64,000 bases of DNA, taken from positions 1-64,000 of the forward strand of contig PRDJ01000035.1 of NCBI GenBank assembly GCA_003345555.1. Direction: 5' to 3'. Under the pieces are notes generated by a model. The model saw nothing but the letters and a program-made list of their open reading frames with translations, searched no databases and was not told the origin of the DNA. The position numbers and the translations under genes are program-made. Numbering within the stretch: the stretch's first letter is position 1; each line of letters starts with the position of its first letter. Positions 24,843 through 34,340 of this stretch are shown piece by piece. Source of the stretch: Candidatus Thorarchaeota archaeon (GTDB lineage Archaea; Asgardarchaeota; Thorarchaeia; Thorarchaeales; Thorarchaeaceae).

Positions 24843-25979
24843 TCAAGTCGCTAAGTCGACAAGTTCGACGATGTCTAGGACCTTGGCCACTTGGCCTTGG
24901 TTTGCATCGCTAAGATTCCTTTTGCAGAATGGGCATGCAGAGACAAGTATGTCCGCATTCACGGCCCGAGCGTGCCCAAGGCGAATCGCCGCCGTGGCTT
25001 GCGCAAGTTCGGGAAACGATGACTTAACCCCGCCGCCCGCACCGCAGCACCAAGCGTTCTTTTCGTTCGGATGCATTTCAACAAATTCGACGGGCAGTAC
25101 CCCAAGCATTTGTCTGGGCTCTTCGTAGACACCCATGTGTCTACCCAAATGGCAAGGGTCGTGGTATGTCACGCGACCAATAGATCCTTGTTGAGTGACT
25201 TTCAGCTTCTTTTCGGTAAGCAGTTCATTTACGAGTTGAACAGAGTGGAGCAGGTCGATATCTAGATCGAAGCCAAGTTTCTTGTAGTCTTTCGAAAGCG
25301 TTCGATAGCAGCCTGCGCACGATGTGATGACTCTCTCTGCACCCGCTTTTTCAAAGGCCTCTAGATTGTGTTCTGCGGCTTGCCGTGCAAAAGCCCTTTG
25401 TCCGGTCCTGAGAAGCGGAGACCCGCAGCAGTATTCATCCACGACCGTGAAGTTGATGCCTGCTTTCTTGAGAACGGAAAGCGTCGCATCACGGACGCTC
25501 GTTTCCTTGTAGTTTGAAGTGCAGCCCAGAAAGAGCACTGTATCTGCCTTGTCGGGAAGATTGAGCTGCTGCACGATCTCACGATTGTGGTGGGTGGCTT
25601 CATACGGATTGTGCTTTCGTGAGATGCTCTCAGCAATAGCACGGTGTGGAGGCAATGGTCCTAGCTTATCAACCACCAGACTTCGCAGTTCTTCAATCAT
25701 CTCAACGATGTGTTCTCGATGTGGGGCCATGCATTGAATCTGACAGGCTCCGCACTCCGTGCAGGCAAAAGTGGGCTTGAGCAACGATTCCTGCCAGTCT
25801 ATCTCACCAGTGGTCAATGCTCTGGCAATCGATATCCTTCCGGATGCAAAGTAGCTCTCAAACCTGTACTGTTCTCCTGATGGACAAGACGGACCGTAGT
25901 CCCGAAAGATGTACTTACAGGTGCCGCACCGGTTACATCGGTGCAACCAATCCGCTATCACTGATTCGTATGGACTCAC
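24843..25979 (-). CDS. Fe-S oxidoreductase subunit with two CCG domains (GlcF/HdrD-like)
   Basis: This 378-residue protein accepts electrons from the FAD-linked subunit encoded just upstream. It has an N-terminal ferredoxin-like region (CNRCGTC and CTECGACQIQC) followed by two cysteine-rich CCG domains (EYCCGSPLL with CAGC; WCCGAGGG with CPFC), as in glycolate oxidase GlcF and heterodisulfide reductase HdrD. The GTG start overlaps the upstream TGA (GTGA), and GGAGGTG sits six bases before it, showing tight translational coupling. Longer frame extensions lie inside the upstream gene. Confidence 0.9.
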   Translation of the reverse strand: MSPYESVIADWLHRCNRCGTCKYIFRDYGPSCPSGEQYRFESYFASGRISIARALTTGEIDWQESLLKPTFACTECGACQIQCMAPHREHIVEMIEELRSLVVDKLGPLPPHRAIAESISRKHNPYEATHHNREIVQQLNLPDKADTVLFLGCTSNYKETSVRDATLSVLKKAGINFTVVDEYCCGSPLLRTGQRAFARQAAEHNLEAFEKAGAERVITSCAGCYRTLSKDYKKLGFDLDIDLLHSVQLVNELLTEKKLKVTQQGSIGRVTYHDPCHLGRHMGVYEEPRQMLGVLPVEFVEMHPNEKNAWCCGAGGGVKSSFPELAQATAAIRLGHARAVNADILVSACPFCKRNLSDANQGQVAKVLDIVELVDLAT

Positions 25980-27400
25980 AGTCCCCACCTCCCAGGGTTC
26001 ATTATCCCATTGGGGTCGAGGGTCTTGCGGATTCTCTTGAGCAGTTCCACGAATCCGGGATCTGCATTCTGCTGTAGCTTCTTCGCGGCCCACACGGGTG
26101 TCTTGTATGGAAGTGCCTTGAGGCTGAGAGCAAAATCGAGGAGCTCTTCGTTGCAGTGCCTCACTTTCTCAACTGTTGCATCGTCTTTTGGGAATCTGAT
26201 GATGAACTTGAATTCGCCAAAATGCATGCTGTTCATGGGCTTCAAGTAGGCCATCAGCTCAAACCCGTACTTCTCAACAATCTTTCTTCCTCCGGACAAT
26301 GCTTCTCCCCAGTGTTTGGGATGGATGTATGTGCCAACCCAAGTCAATCCATCGTATTCTGTGAGCACTTTGAACGCATCAGATGGAAAGTCCACCCATG
26401 ACTTGGCTTGGTCACCCAGCATTCTGGAGATAGCGTCCCAATCAACTAGAAGCTGGCGGCTTTCGTTCTTTCTTGCATCTTCCACGAATGTTTCAATCAG
26501 CTCGTATTTCGCGTCTGCTTCCTTCTCGATATTGCCAGAAAGAGTGAGCAGAGTCCCATAGTCGGGCTCTCCTCCATATACCTGCACGGGGGGTGAGACG
26601 CCGAGCAGCATTTTGACAATCGAAAGGGACATGCAGTCGGCGTCGTCGATAAGCTGCGCTCTAGCTATCCGCTTCAACAGCTCTGTAGTGGGCACCTCTC
26701 CAAATGTGAAGAGGGCCGCGTGTCTTGTGAATTGCTTCTTCGGCCAAAGCTGAACTGCAATCTTTGTGACGAAGCCGCTCATCCCTTGCCACCCACTGAA
26801 GAGACCTACAAGATCTGGAAGAGGATACCTCCCGAACCAATTGCCATCGCCCATGATTGCTGACCCTGCTCGCACAATCTCGCCCGTAGGAAGAATCGCC
26901 TCGAGACCGTTGATGAAGTCCCCCATTGCTCCGCGCATTGTCGAAAGGTCGCAGAGTCCTTGGAGCAGGGCGTTCGCCAGCACGGATGTGTAGGGTGGGG
27001 CCAAGGGATAGGTGTACGTCAGAGACGGGTTGTGCTCGTCAAGATATTTCCGGAGATGGCCGAAGGTCACGCCGGGTTCAACGACGGCATACATGGCTTC
27101 GTCATCAACTTCGACAATCTTGTTCATGCGCTTGAGGTCCACGGTGACTGCATCATCTACTTGAGGGATTGTGAGGCCGCCGATATTCTGCCCTGTCACA
27201 AATGGGACAAGTGGGACCCTGTCCTTGTTCGCAATCCGTACGATCTGCTGCAACTGTTGGACCGATTCGGGCATGACGACCATTGCAGGCCGCTTGGGCG
27301 GGTTTTCAGTCATGTCGAACGAATAGACGTACTTCTCGGCAAGACCATCGGATACGTACTGTTCACCTACTATCGAGATTAGTTTCTGCTTCAGGCTCAC
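25976..27400 (-). CDS. FAD-linked oxidase subunit (GlcD / vanillyl-alcohol-oxidase family)
   Basis: This 474-residue flavoenzyme has an N-terminal FAD-binding domain (PESVQQLQQIVRIAN and the PP-loop region PFVTGQNIGGL) and a C-terminal substrate domain ending DPNGIMNPGRW, the signature of 2-hydroxyacid dehydrogenases and alkyl-DHAP synthase relatives. Its electrons probably pass to the adjacent CCG protein. Two GTG starts are possible: 27409, overlapping the upstream stop, and 27400, with GGTGA five bases upstream, which I prefer. The substrate is unknown: a hydroxyacid or a lipid-like alcohol, given the SCP2 neighbour. Confidence 0.88.
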   Translation of the reverse strand: MSLKQKLISIVGEQYVSDGLAEKYVYSFDMTENPPKRPAMVVMPESVQQLQQIVRIANKDRVPLVPFVTGQNIGGLTIPQVDDAVTVDLKRMNKIVEVDDEAMYAVVEPGVTFGHLRKYLDEHNPSLTYTYPLAPPYTSVLANALLQGLCDLSTMRGAMGDFINGLEAILPTGEIVRAGSAIMGDGNWFGRYPLPDLVGLFSGWQGMSGFVTKIAVQLWPKKQFTRHAALFTFGEVPTTELLKRIARAQLIDDADCMSLSIVKMLLGVSPPVQVYGGEPDYGTLLTLSGNIEKEADAKYELIETFVEDARKNESRQLLVDWDAISRMLGDQAKSWVDFPSDAFKVLTEYDGLTWVGTYIHPKHWGEALSGGRKIVEKYGFELMAYLKPMNSMHFGEFKFIIRFPKDDATVEKVRHCNEELLDFALSLKALPYKTPVWAAKKLQQNADPGFVELLKRIRKTLDPNGIMNPGRWGL

Positions 27401-27405
27401 CGTAG

Positions 27406-27765
27406 TCACCTCTTGAGAGAAGATGAAATCAACCTGTAGAATCTCAGAGTGGCACGTGGGTGTCTCAGAATCCCTTTGACCTTCAGACCTCCGTTCAAGA
27501 GGGCTCTGATTGGCGAGGTTTTCCCTTTCACGAGTTCGATAATTGTGCTCAGCTTGGCATTCACTCGGAGCGTCGGATGTGGGATGTCCCCGTGCTCCAC
27601 TCTCATTCCTTTGTCAAACCGAATGGTCACTGGGTAATAGTCGGTTTCAAGGACAACGACCATCTTCCATTTGGCGACGATGTCTTTGAAATCAGGTCGT
27701 GCAAGCGGCTTTGATGTAAGTATCGCGAGAATGTTACCGATGAAGTCCTTTGGCTGCTCTAGCAT
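27406..27765 (-). CDS. SCP2-like sterol/lipid-carrier domain protein
   Basis: This 119-residue protein shows the SCP2 pattern: a strand pair (MVVVLETDYYPVTIRF), DIPHPTLRVNAKLSTIIELVKGK, then ALLNGGLKVKG and a C-terminal helix. SCP2 folds bind long-chain acyl or isoprenoid ligands. The stop overlaps the start of the FAD-linked oxidase gene, so these two and the CCG protein form a coupled three-gene operon. This suggests a hydrophobic substrate is presented to the oxidase. Confidence 0.78.
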   Translation of the reverse strand: MLEQPKDFIGNILAILTSKPLARPDFKDIVAKWKMVVVLETDYYPVTIRFDKGMRVEHGDIPHPTLRVNAKLSTIIELVKGKTSPIRALLNGGLKVKGILRHPRATLRFYRLISSSLKR

Positions 27766-27910
27766 GAATTCACTCTCGGTTTCGCTTCTGGTGCTCTCCG
27801 ATTCTGCGTCTCCGTCGCGTATCCCTCTATTGAAGTTGCGGGATGGCTGGTATACTGGTGCAGGCCAGTCCTTGGGCCGGAGTAATCCTCACGTAGAGAA
27901 GCGAGACATT

Positions 27911-30900
27911 CTAGAGCAGGTCTCCCAGCACGGCTTGGACCTTCTCCAGCTCTTCGTAGCTTGAGGGGTCAATGAACAAACATGCCCTGACAACTCTCTC
28001 GTCTCCGGGCATTAGCCAACACCTTGAGTCCATGCCACCACACATTGAGAGCTCACTTGTACACACAGCAAGCGAGCTAGGTTCCGCACCCGCCCAGAGA
28101 ACTCCAAGTCGTTCTGGACTATCAGGGCTGTCACCCCTTGTGAACATCATTGAATTCGTGTCTGGTGTGACCGCCGCTGGTACGAGCAAGTCCCTGAGGT
28201 CCAGGGTATTTCCTCCCCACCGTGTATGCAGGGTTGTGCCTTCATAGACACCATTCCATCCTGGATCCACGAAGAGACTAGGCATGAAAGAGATTGGCGC
28301 ATTGGTCGGATTCCTGATGAGCCAGTTGACCAGAAGGATTGGGCTGCCTGGGGCCGTCAGATACTGGAGCCTAAACTGCACTCCTCGGCACACCAATTGG
28401 AGGTGTCCGGTCCACGATACCTCTACGCCCGTCCATAACCCACCTTCTTGACACGGTTTCGCATCCATCTTTTCCTTGTTAGTTTGGGCCTTGAAGAGGT
28501 CGTCGCTCGTTAGCTCATCCCACACTATGGGCTGAATCCCACCGTAGTAGTTGTCGATGAATTGCTTGGGTGCTGGCGTGGGGAACGCAGAACACAGTAG
28601 TTCAGTAGAACGAGTGTTCTTGAGAGAGAACAAACAGCCGCCGTAATCCGGTGATACAGCAAAACTGAACACACCGTTATTCACTCTGAGAACTCTAAGT
28701 CCCTTCTCAGTCCCTTCCGAGATCTTCACGTCTGATCCTGTTGTGCCGAGCTGGAGTAGCGTGAATTGCCTGGAGAATTCCATGGGTGTCCGCACACGGA
28801 TGAGTCCATGACCGACTGAGAACCCGACGTTCGCTGAATCGGATGGGGTCAATCTCAACTTATATGAATGATTACCTTCTATGACCACTTCCTCCAGGGG
28901 AGTACTGTCGTGCTCCAGTTCTGGCGGGCCTGATTGCTTGACCTCACCGTGCCACCCTTCAGGGGCATCCACTTCTATCCTGCCTACGAGCGGTGCATTT
29001 ACCATGTTTTGAATATCGAATTCCATCAGTGCAGGCTGACGGTAAGGTATGATCAGCGGTTTGTTCTTGATTGCTATCATTGGTATGGTTGGCTGATGTG
29101 CGAGGATTTGCTGTGCGTTTTCATACTCACCCCTTATGTCTGCTCGCCATGTCCTCTGTATCGAGCGCCAATCAGAAGAAGCGGCGATACACCATACCTC
29201 AGACACGCATCGTGTCTCTTTTCCTTCGAGCCTGAAGGGCCTGTACATGATGCGTTGTATCTGTCCTCCTGCGAGTTGGATCGAGTCCACACCATCTGGC
29301 TTCCAGACTTGACCTGATGCGCCGAGGGGACTGACCGTGGCGATCCACTGCTCTGAAAAAGCACTGGGCTCTGATGGGACGGATGGATATCCCATGAACA
29401 AATTGCCCGTTGGTGACTCTACAATCCCTGTGGCTAGCGGGATGAACGTGTGGTCAAAGCTGATTGATATGCCTCCTCCCCTGCCGTTGAGTCTAAGCTG
29501 GAACTCATGGCTCTCTTCACTTGTGTTCGTTACCCATACCTCATGCTTGAGCTGCGACGAAGAGTTGAGTGCAATCCAGCGGTCCTCTATTACGAGTGGT
29601 CTCTCGGGATGGCGCGCATGGGCAGAGACGATGACTCCGGATTCGGTACTGCGGATGTTGACTTCTCTTTCAGAAAAGCGGAACGGGCTTAGTCCGAAAG
29701 GCGGACCTATCTCAGTTGATAGGCTAACCGGATTCATGGCACCAGCGTAGCTACTGTATAGCGAGAGGATTCCCCCTTCCCGTAGAAGCCGCGCAGTGTA
29801 TTGCGGACCAACAATCAGCACCTGTCGTTGACGGTCGTCCTCGCCTGTGGAAATCCTTCCGTCCTGCAGACAGAATAGCGGTATGCGATATCTGCCCGTT
29901 TTGAGTTCTGTCTTTTGCCTGCTTTCGTCTTCATACGAAAGAACCATGTAAGCCCAAAGGTCGTGCGTACCGGGGCTTAGTTCTGCGCCCGTGCGTACCG
30001 TGACAGTAGCTCCTCCCAGACCATCTGGAGCAAGCTCAAGATCGCTTTCCGGAGGCGCAATTGTAATATGAGGACCGGGCTTCTCGAACATGAGCTTGCC
30101 AGTTAGGTTCCTCGAGGAGTTGTTGATCACAGTGATAGGTAAGGTAGTCTTCCCGGATTGTAGTACACGACATTCTCTCCATCTCGTCTGAATCTCGGCG
30201 ACCGGCTTCACTCTCAGCCCCGTACGCAGCGTCGACTCCTGTCCGTTAATCTTCAACTTCGTAACAATCGAAGGCGCCTTGATGTACTGGCGGAATGCAG
30301 GAGCATCCGGTGAAAGGTTGAAGGGAACGGACCATGTGAATGTTTTCTTGGCCTTTACTCGGGCGGTAGTCTGAGGGTTTGAGTCAAAATGCAGACTCTT
30401 GAAGCCGTCCAAAGCAACGCTGAGGTCTATGTCCTTAGTTGTCCCGTTCTCGAACTTGAGTTCGTAGACCGAGGGGATTCCACAAAGGGTGAGATGTTGG
30501 CTCACGAGTGCCTTCACCACAAGGCGGCCTTCGGCCGTCACTCGCTCTATGCCAGTGATAGCTCTAGCCAAACGATCTACAGTGACGTGCAGACTATTCT
30601 TGCCGTTTTCGAAGCCATACGGGTAGATTGCCATTCCATGTTCTGTGTAGTCGTCTGGAGCTTGATTCAGCTCTCTTCGCTGCATGCCGTACCATGCACT
30701 TCGGTCGGGGTTCGTGGTAAAGAAGGGAGTGCACAAGGGGTGTCGGAGAATCTCGGGAATATAGCTCTGCATTTCCACTCCCTGACCCTCCGGGTTCCAC
30801 ATGAGACCCATCTTCTTGTAGAGCGGTACTGCTCTAAGGTTTCCTGCCCAGGTGTTCAGGTCGACTCTGGTATACCCTTTCTGTATGGCGATTTCAAAGC

Positions 30901-31225
30901 ATTTCAGTAGAAGGTGCTTTCCCACTTTCTTGTTCAACGCTTCAGGGCTCACGCCCAGGGTTCCGACATAGGCAGCTTCGGTATCCCTCCAGTGTGAAAG
31001 AAGGGTCACTGACCCGACGGGGCGGTGGGTTGTCTTGTCAATTGCTATGAGAATCGCAAGAGCTCGCATTGACTCGTATTGCTTGACGACTCTTTGAGCT
31101 GTGAACGGCACTCCCTGAGTGAAGCCTCCCAGCCACAGCGGATCCCAGCTGTTATACATTTCCGCTAGCGATTCTGCGTCTTCAGGCCTGTATTCTCGAA
31201 TCTCTGTTGTTAGTTCCTCGGGCAT
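27911..31225 (-). CDS. Giant fusion: N-terminal GNAT acetyltransferase plus carbohydrate-enzyme-like beta domains
   Basis: This 1104-residue cytosolic protein has no signal peptide. Residues about 5-165 form a GNAT domain (REYRPEDAESLAEMY, GTLGVSPEALNKKVGKHLL, LYKKMGL). Residues about 180-700 are beta-rich, with an NEW3/CARDB-like Ig segment (LPITVINNSS..., ELAPDGLGGATVTV). A second Ig-like segment lies near 730-840. Residues about 850-1090 start VNNGVFSFAVSPDYGGCLFSL, like the first strands of galactose-mutarotase-type supersandwich domains. No catalytic pair is identified. It is divergent from a membrane histidine kinase. GAGGTGG precedes the ATG. Confidence 0.85.
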   Translation of the reverse strand: MPEELTTEIREYRPEDAESLAEMYNSWDPLWLGGFTQGVPFTAQRVVKQYESMRALAILIAIDKTTHRPVGSVTLLSHWRDTEAAYVGTLGVSPEALNKKVGKHLLLKCFEIAIQKGYTRVDLNTWAGNLRAVPLYKKMGLMWNPEGQGVEMQSYIPEILRHPLCTPFFTTNPDRSAWYGMQRRELNQAPDDYTEHGMAIYPYGFENGKNSLHVTVDRLARAITGIERVTAEGRLVVKALVSQHLTLCGIPSVYELKFENGTTKDIDLSVALDGFKSLHFDSNPQTTARVKAKKTFTWSVPFNLSPDAPAFRQYIKAPSIVTKLKINGQESTLRTGLRVKPVAEIQTRWRECRVLQSGKTTLPITVINNSSRNLTGKLMFEKPGPHITIAPPESDLELAPDGLGGATVTVRTGAELSPGTHDLWAYMVLSYEDESRQKTELKTGRYRIPLFCLQDGRISTGEDDRQRQVLIVGPQYTARLLREGGILSLYSSYAGAMNPVSLSTEIGPPFGLSPFRFSEREVNIRSTESGVIVSAHARHPERPLVIEDRWIALNSSSQLKHEVWVTNTSEESHEFQLRLNGRGGGISISFDHTFIPLATGIVESPTGNLFMGYPSVPSEPSAFSEQWIATVSPLGASGQVWKPDGVDSIQLAGGQIQRIMYRPFRLEGKETRCVSEVWCIAASSDWRSIQRTWRADIRGEYENAQQILAHQPTIPMIAIKNKPLIIPYRQPALMEFDIQNMVNAPLVGRIEVDAPEGWHGEVKQSGPPELEHDSTPLEEVVIEGNHSYKLRLTPSDSANVGFSVGHGLIRVRTPMEFSRQFTLLQLGTTGSDVKISEGTEKGLRVLRVNNGVFSFAVSPDYGGCLFSLKNTRSTELLCSAFPTPAPKQFIDNYYGGIQPIVWDELTSDDLFKAQTNKEKMDAKPCQEGGLWTGVEVSWTGHLQLVCRGVQFRLQYLTAPGSPILLVNWLIRNPTNAPISFMPSLFVDPGWNGVYEGTTLHTRWGGNTLDLRDLLVPAAVTPDTNSMMFTRGDSPDSPERLGVLWAGAEPSSLAVCTSELSMCGGMDSRCWLMPGDERVVRACLFIDPSSYEELEKVQAVLGDLL

Positions 31226-31275
31226 TTATGAACCCACCTCTGTAGGATTATGATTTCCTGCCAATTGCACTCCCT

Positions 31276-31285
31276 CATATATGCG
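31276..31285 (-). promoter_or_regulatory. TATA-like element of the GNAT-fusion gene
   Basis: GCATATATGA on the minus strand lies about 55 bases before the ATG at 31225, in the 148-base divergent spacer. Around it are repeated TTGCA and CAATTGC/GCGATTG words that could be regulator half-sites, but no clean dyad is seen. Confidence 0.4.
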
Positions 31286-31373
31286 ATTGGTAAGTTGCAA
31301 TCTGCAATCGCAAGAATGCTGACCATGACATCTGGGCAAAGGTTTTTTCCTTCTCCGACACCATTTCCGGCAA

Positions 31374-34340
31374 ATGACGGGCGAACCATTGACTGCACTG
31401 GTCTTAAGACGGTTCGCAAAGGAAGTCAGTGTCGTTGCTGTCATTGCAGCCGGATTCTATCTTGCTACTGTGTCTGCTTGGGATAGCTACCAAACGAACG
31501 TTGATTATCATGCCGTAGTGTCATTTCTCGCGATTTCGTGTGCGTCCGCCTCACTCTTCCAATCAAGGGAAAACCGCTCGCCTCTGACTGTTCTGTTGCT
31601 TTCGGCCTTTCTCTTCTCGGCCATTGTACACATGATTGGTTCCGCCGAGCATCTAGTTGGCGGCCCTTCTCTTATTCCGACTGAGACCCCCATAGACACT
31701 TGCCTCGAGTTGGTTGAGCTGGGCCTTTTTGGAATCACAATCCTTGCTGCTGTGGGTCTTGAACGCAGAGTCTCGGGAGCCTCCAGACATGCCCTCTACT
31801 CTCTTGCATTCTCGGTCACGTTTCTATCCTCTCTAGTGTTTACTGTGATCTGCTGGTTTGTTTGGTCTGGAGTTTGGCAAGTTCTCGTTGTGAGTTACTT
31901 GGCCGCACCGGTGGCTGTTATTACAATGACGCTATCTGGAGTGGTGCTCTTCAGGCGTGTCCCTTACCCGCATGTCACTGACAGATATCGCTTGTTTTTT
32001 GGTCCGGCTCTTTTTGCGCTTTCTGTGGTCCCGTTGATATTCTCGCTGGGGGAAGTAAGGGATCTGTGGGTCCTCTCAGCATTCCTGCAGATGGGCGCAT
32101 TCTTTATCCTATACTTGGCAATGGTGATGCCAGTTCTAAGGGGAATGAATCTTACACGGAGACGAGCCTATTCTATTGCCTACTCGATTTCACTTCTCGT
32201 AGTCGTGCCCTTCTTGGTAACGATATTAGTGATGGCACTTGCGCCAGGATGGACGTTGTTCGATTTTGGAGCATACGCGACATCGCAGATCGGAATTGCA
32301 GTAGTCTTTTGCGTGATGGCCCAACTCCTGTTGTTGTACTCAAGGAGGAGGCCGGATTGGGGCCATAATCCAATCATACTGCTTTTCCTTACCCAGGCGT
32401 TTGTTGAGTTAGTAGGGCTTCTGCTTACCGCAATCACGCCCATAGGAGCTACGTGGTCCTATGTGCCATACATTATAGGCAGTGGAACCGTAACAATCGG
32501 TCTCTTCTTAGCCATAAGGTGGACCACCAAGCCACCTGCACGAGAGAACCCAAGCGGTTCTTGGGTTCTTGCCTGTCTTGTACTAGTCATGCTCCTTTGC
32601 GCTATTGGAGCCGGAGTGGCATGGCTCGTTTTGATACCATATCCTTGGCTATCAGGTAGTCCCGTGGGGTCTGTGATTCTGCTGACCACGAACCTGGTCA
32701 ACGTCTTCGGATTCCTCTATCTCATCTTGATGCTACTAAAAACCTCAAAGACATTGTTTCCCGTGGAAACGAGAGCAGTCGGCTTCCTATCACTATGGAT
32801 TGGGCCGAACATTCTCAGGGCAACATTCCAGGCTTGGTCCGGGGGGTGGTGGGTTTCGGAGTTCATTCTGCTTCTGGGGATGCTAGCTGGTCCAGCCCTT
32901 CTCGGAGCGATGTACATGGAATCGTTTGCTCAGGCGGAAGAATCTCGAAAGAAGGCCACACTCTATGGGGACATACTGGTGCACGATATTGGCAACTATC
33001 ACCAAGCCATACTTAATGCTCTGGAGCTGCTTGAAACCCCAGGTCTTCCTTCGGACATCAGCGAACGGGCAAGGTCAGAAGCTCTTCTTGCCCTAGCTCA
33101 GGCCTCGCAGCTTGCTGGCAACGTGAGACAACTTGCAAGAGCCGATGTGTCTCGAAGAATGGAGCTGGCTCCTGTCGATCTAGTCAGTTGCATCACAGAC
33201 GCCATGAATCAGGCGGCGGCAAATGCTCCAGAACTGGAATCTCACCTTCTCTTCAATCACAATGAACGGTTCTTCGTTGATGCGAACAGCCTTCTCACGG
33301 ATTTGTTTGTCAATCTTTTCCGCAATGCAGCCCAGCATTCTCCCGCCCGAAAGCGAATCGATGTCGAAATTACGCCTACGGCTTTGCGGAGCAAGGATGC
33401 ATGGTCAGTTCGCATATGTGACTATGGCAGTGGTATAGATCCAGAAACAAAAAAGAGGCTATTCAGTCGGTTCATGGAAGGTGCATCCGGCACCGGTCTT
33501 GGCTTGTCAGTAGTGCGGACGCTGACAGAGTTGTTTGAAGGGCAAATCGTTGTAGAGGACAGGGTGCTTGGTTCATATCGAGAAGGATCCGTTTTCACCA
33601 TTACGTTGCCCGCCTCTGTTTCCGCGGCACTTCTCGGGATCAGCATGAGAGGTGGCCTCGAAAGAGCCATGCATGCGGCAATAACGGGACTGTACCCGAT
33701 CATAATTGTGGGGCAAACAAACCAGGTCCCGTTTGCGATTAGTTTCCTCAAAGAGATTGCGTCTCACTTGAAGGAAGTTCAAGCAGGTTACGAGAGCCCA
33801 CTTTCGACTCAATCTCTAGGCAAGTTTGAGATTACTGGTACGACGCAATTGGTGGACAGCAACCTTCCCTCTGCCTTCTTAGTCATTGACTTGACGAGAC
33901 AGCACAGTGAGGGTGGCGCAGCATGCAGGTATTTCTCTCGGATTCTCGAGAAGACACGAGTAGCATCTTATCGCTCTCTGCTGTCGATGATTGACAGAGA
34001 GATTCCTAAGATAGTGAATGCTGCAACGGAGCTTGCACGAATTCTCTCTCTTGACCGGGAGAGCCGCGATCCACATCTGGCCGTCTGGAAGGGCAAGTTT
34101 AACGATGACGAGAAGGATCTGGTCTATGATATCGTCTTAGGGCGAACACACTTAGGCCACGTTCTCAGAGAAGCCGTCAGACGCAATCCATCCTCGGTCG
34201 TAGCAGGCGCTGATGAACGGTTGATTCTTGTGGAAGGCAGAGTGCTGCCCCCTTCTGAGCTGGGACCAAATGAAGCAAGGGACATCGAGAAGAACCTGAC
34301 TGCCGTTCTTGGTATCATCGGGTCTGAAGTGCCTTCCTAG
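31374..34340 (+). CDS. Membrane histidine kinase with a large polytopic sensor and an unknown C-terminal domain
   Basis: This 988-residue protein has about 14 hydrophobic segments over residues 1-525. A HisKA-like helix with HDIGN follows (phospho-acceptor candidate His537), then a HATPase domain with an N-box around Asn651 (NLFRNAAQHSP), DYGSGI, and GTGLGLSVV. The last 230 residues (about 755-988) are an extra soluble domain (PIIIVGQTNQVPF, PSAFLVIDLTRQ) that I do not recognise. No response regulator is adjacent. A leaderless start is likely. Confidence 0.88.
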   Translation: MTGEPLTALVLRRFAKEVSVVAVIAAGFYLATVSAWDSYQTNVDYHAVVSFLAISCASASLFQSRENRSPLTVLLLSAFLFSAIVHMIGSAEHLVGGPSLIPTETPIDTCLELVELGLFGITILAAVGLERRVSGASRHALYSLAFSVTFLSSLVFTVICWFVWSGVWQVLVVSYLAAPVAVITMTLSGVVLFRRVPYPHVTDRYRLFFGPALFALSVVPLIFSLGEVRDLWVLSAFLQMGAFFILYLAMVMPVLRGMNLTRRRAYSIAYSISLLVVVPFLVTILVMALAPGWTLFDFGAYATSQIGIAVVFCVMAQLLLLYSRRRPDWGHNPIILLFLTQAFVELVGLLLTAITPIGATWSYVPYIIGSGTVTIGLFLAIRWTTKPPARENPSGSWVLACLVLVMLLCAIGAGVAWLVLIPYPWLSGSPVGSVILLTTNLVNVFGFLYLILMLLKTSKTLFPVETRAVGFLSLWIGPNILRATFQAWSGGWWVSEFILLLGMLAGPALLGAMYMESFAQAEESRKKATLYGDILVHDIGNYHQAILNALELLETPGLPSDISERARSEALLALAQASQLAGNVRQLARADVSRRMELAPVDLVSCITDAMNQAAANAPELESHLLFNHNERFFVDANSLLTDLFVNLFRNAAQHSPARKRIDVEITPTALRSKDAWSVRICDYGSGIDPETKKRLFSRFMEGASGTGLGLSVVRTLTELFEGQIVVEDRVLGSYREGSVFTITLPASVSAALLGISMRGGLERAMHAAITGLYPIIIVGQTNQVPFAISFLKEIASHLKEVQAGYESPLSTQSLGKFEITGTTQLVDSNLPSAFLVIDLTRQHSEGGAACRYFSRILEKTRVASYRSLLSMIDREIPKIVNAATELARILSLDRESRDPHLAVWKGKFNDDEKDLVYDIVLGRTHLGHVLREAVRRNPSSVVAGADERLILVEGRVLPPSELGPNEARDIEKNLTAVLGIIGSEVPS

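Noticed and set aside
24843-26093. Longer Fe-S subunit starting at 26093
   Set aside because: The extra 38 residues lie inside the upstream FAD oxidase gene and are Arg/Pro-rich; the GTGA junction with GGAGGTG supports 25979.
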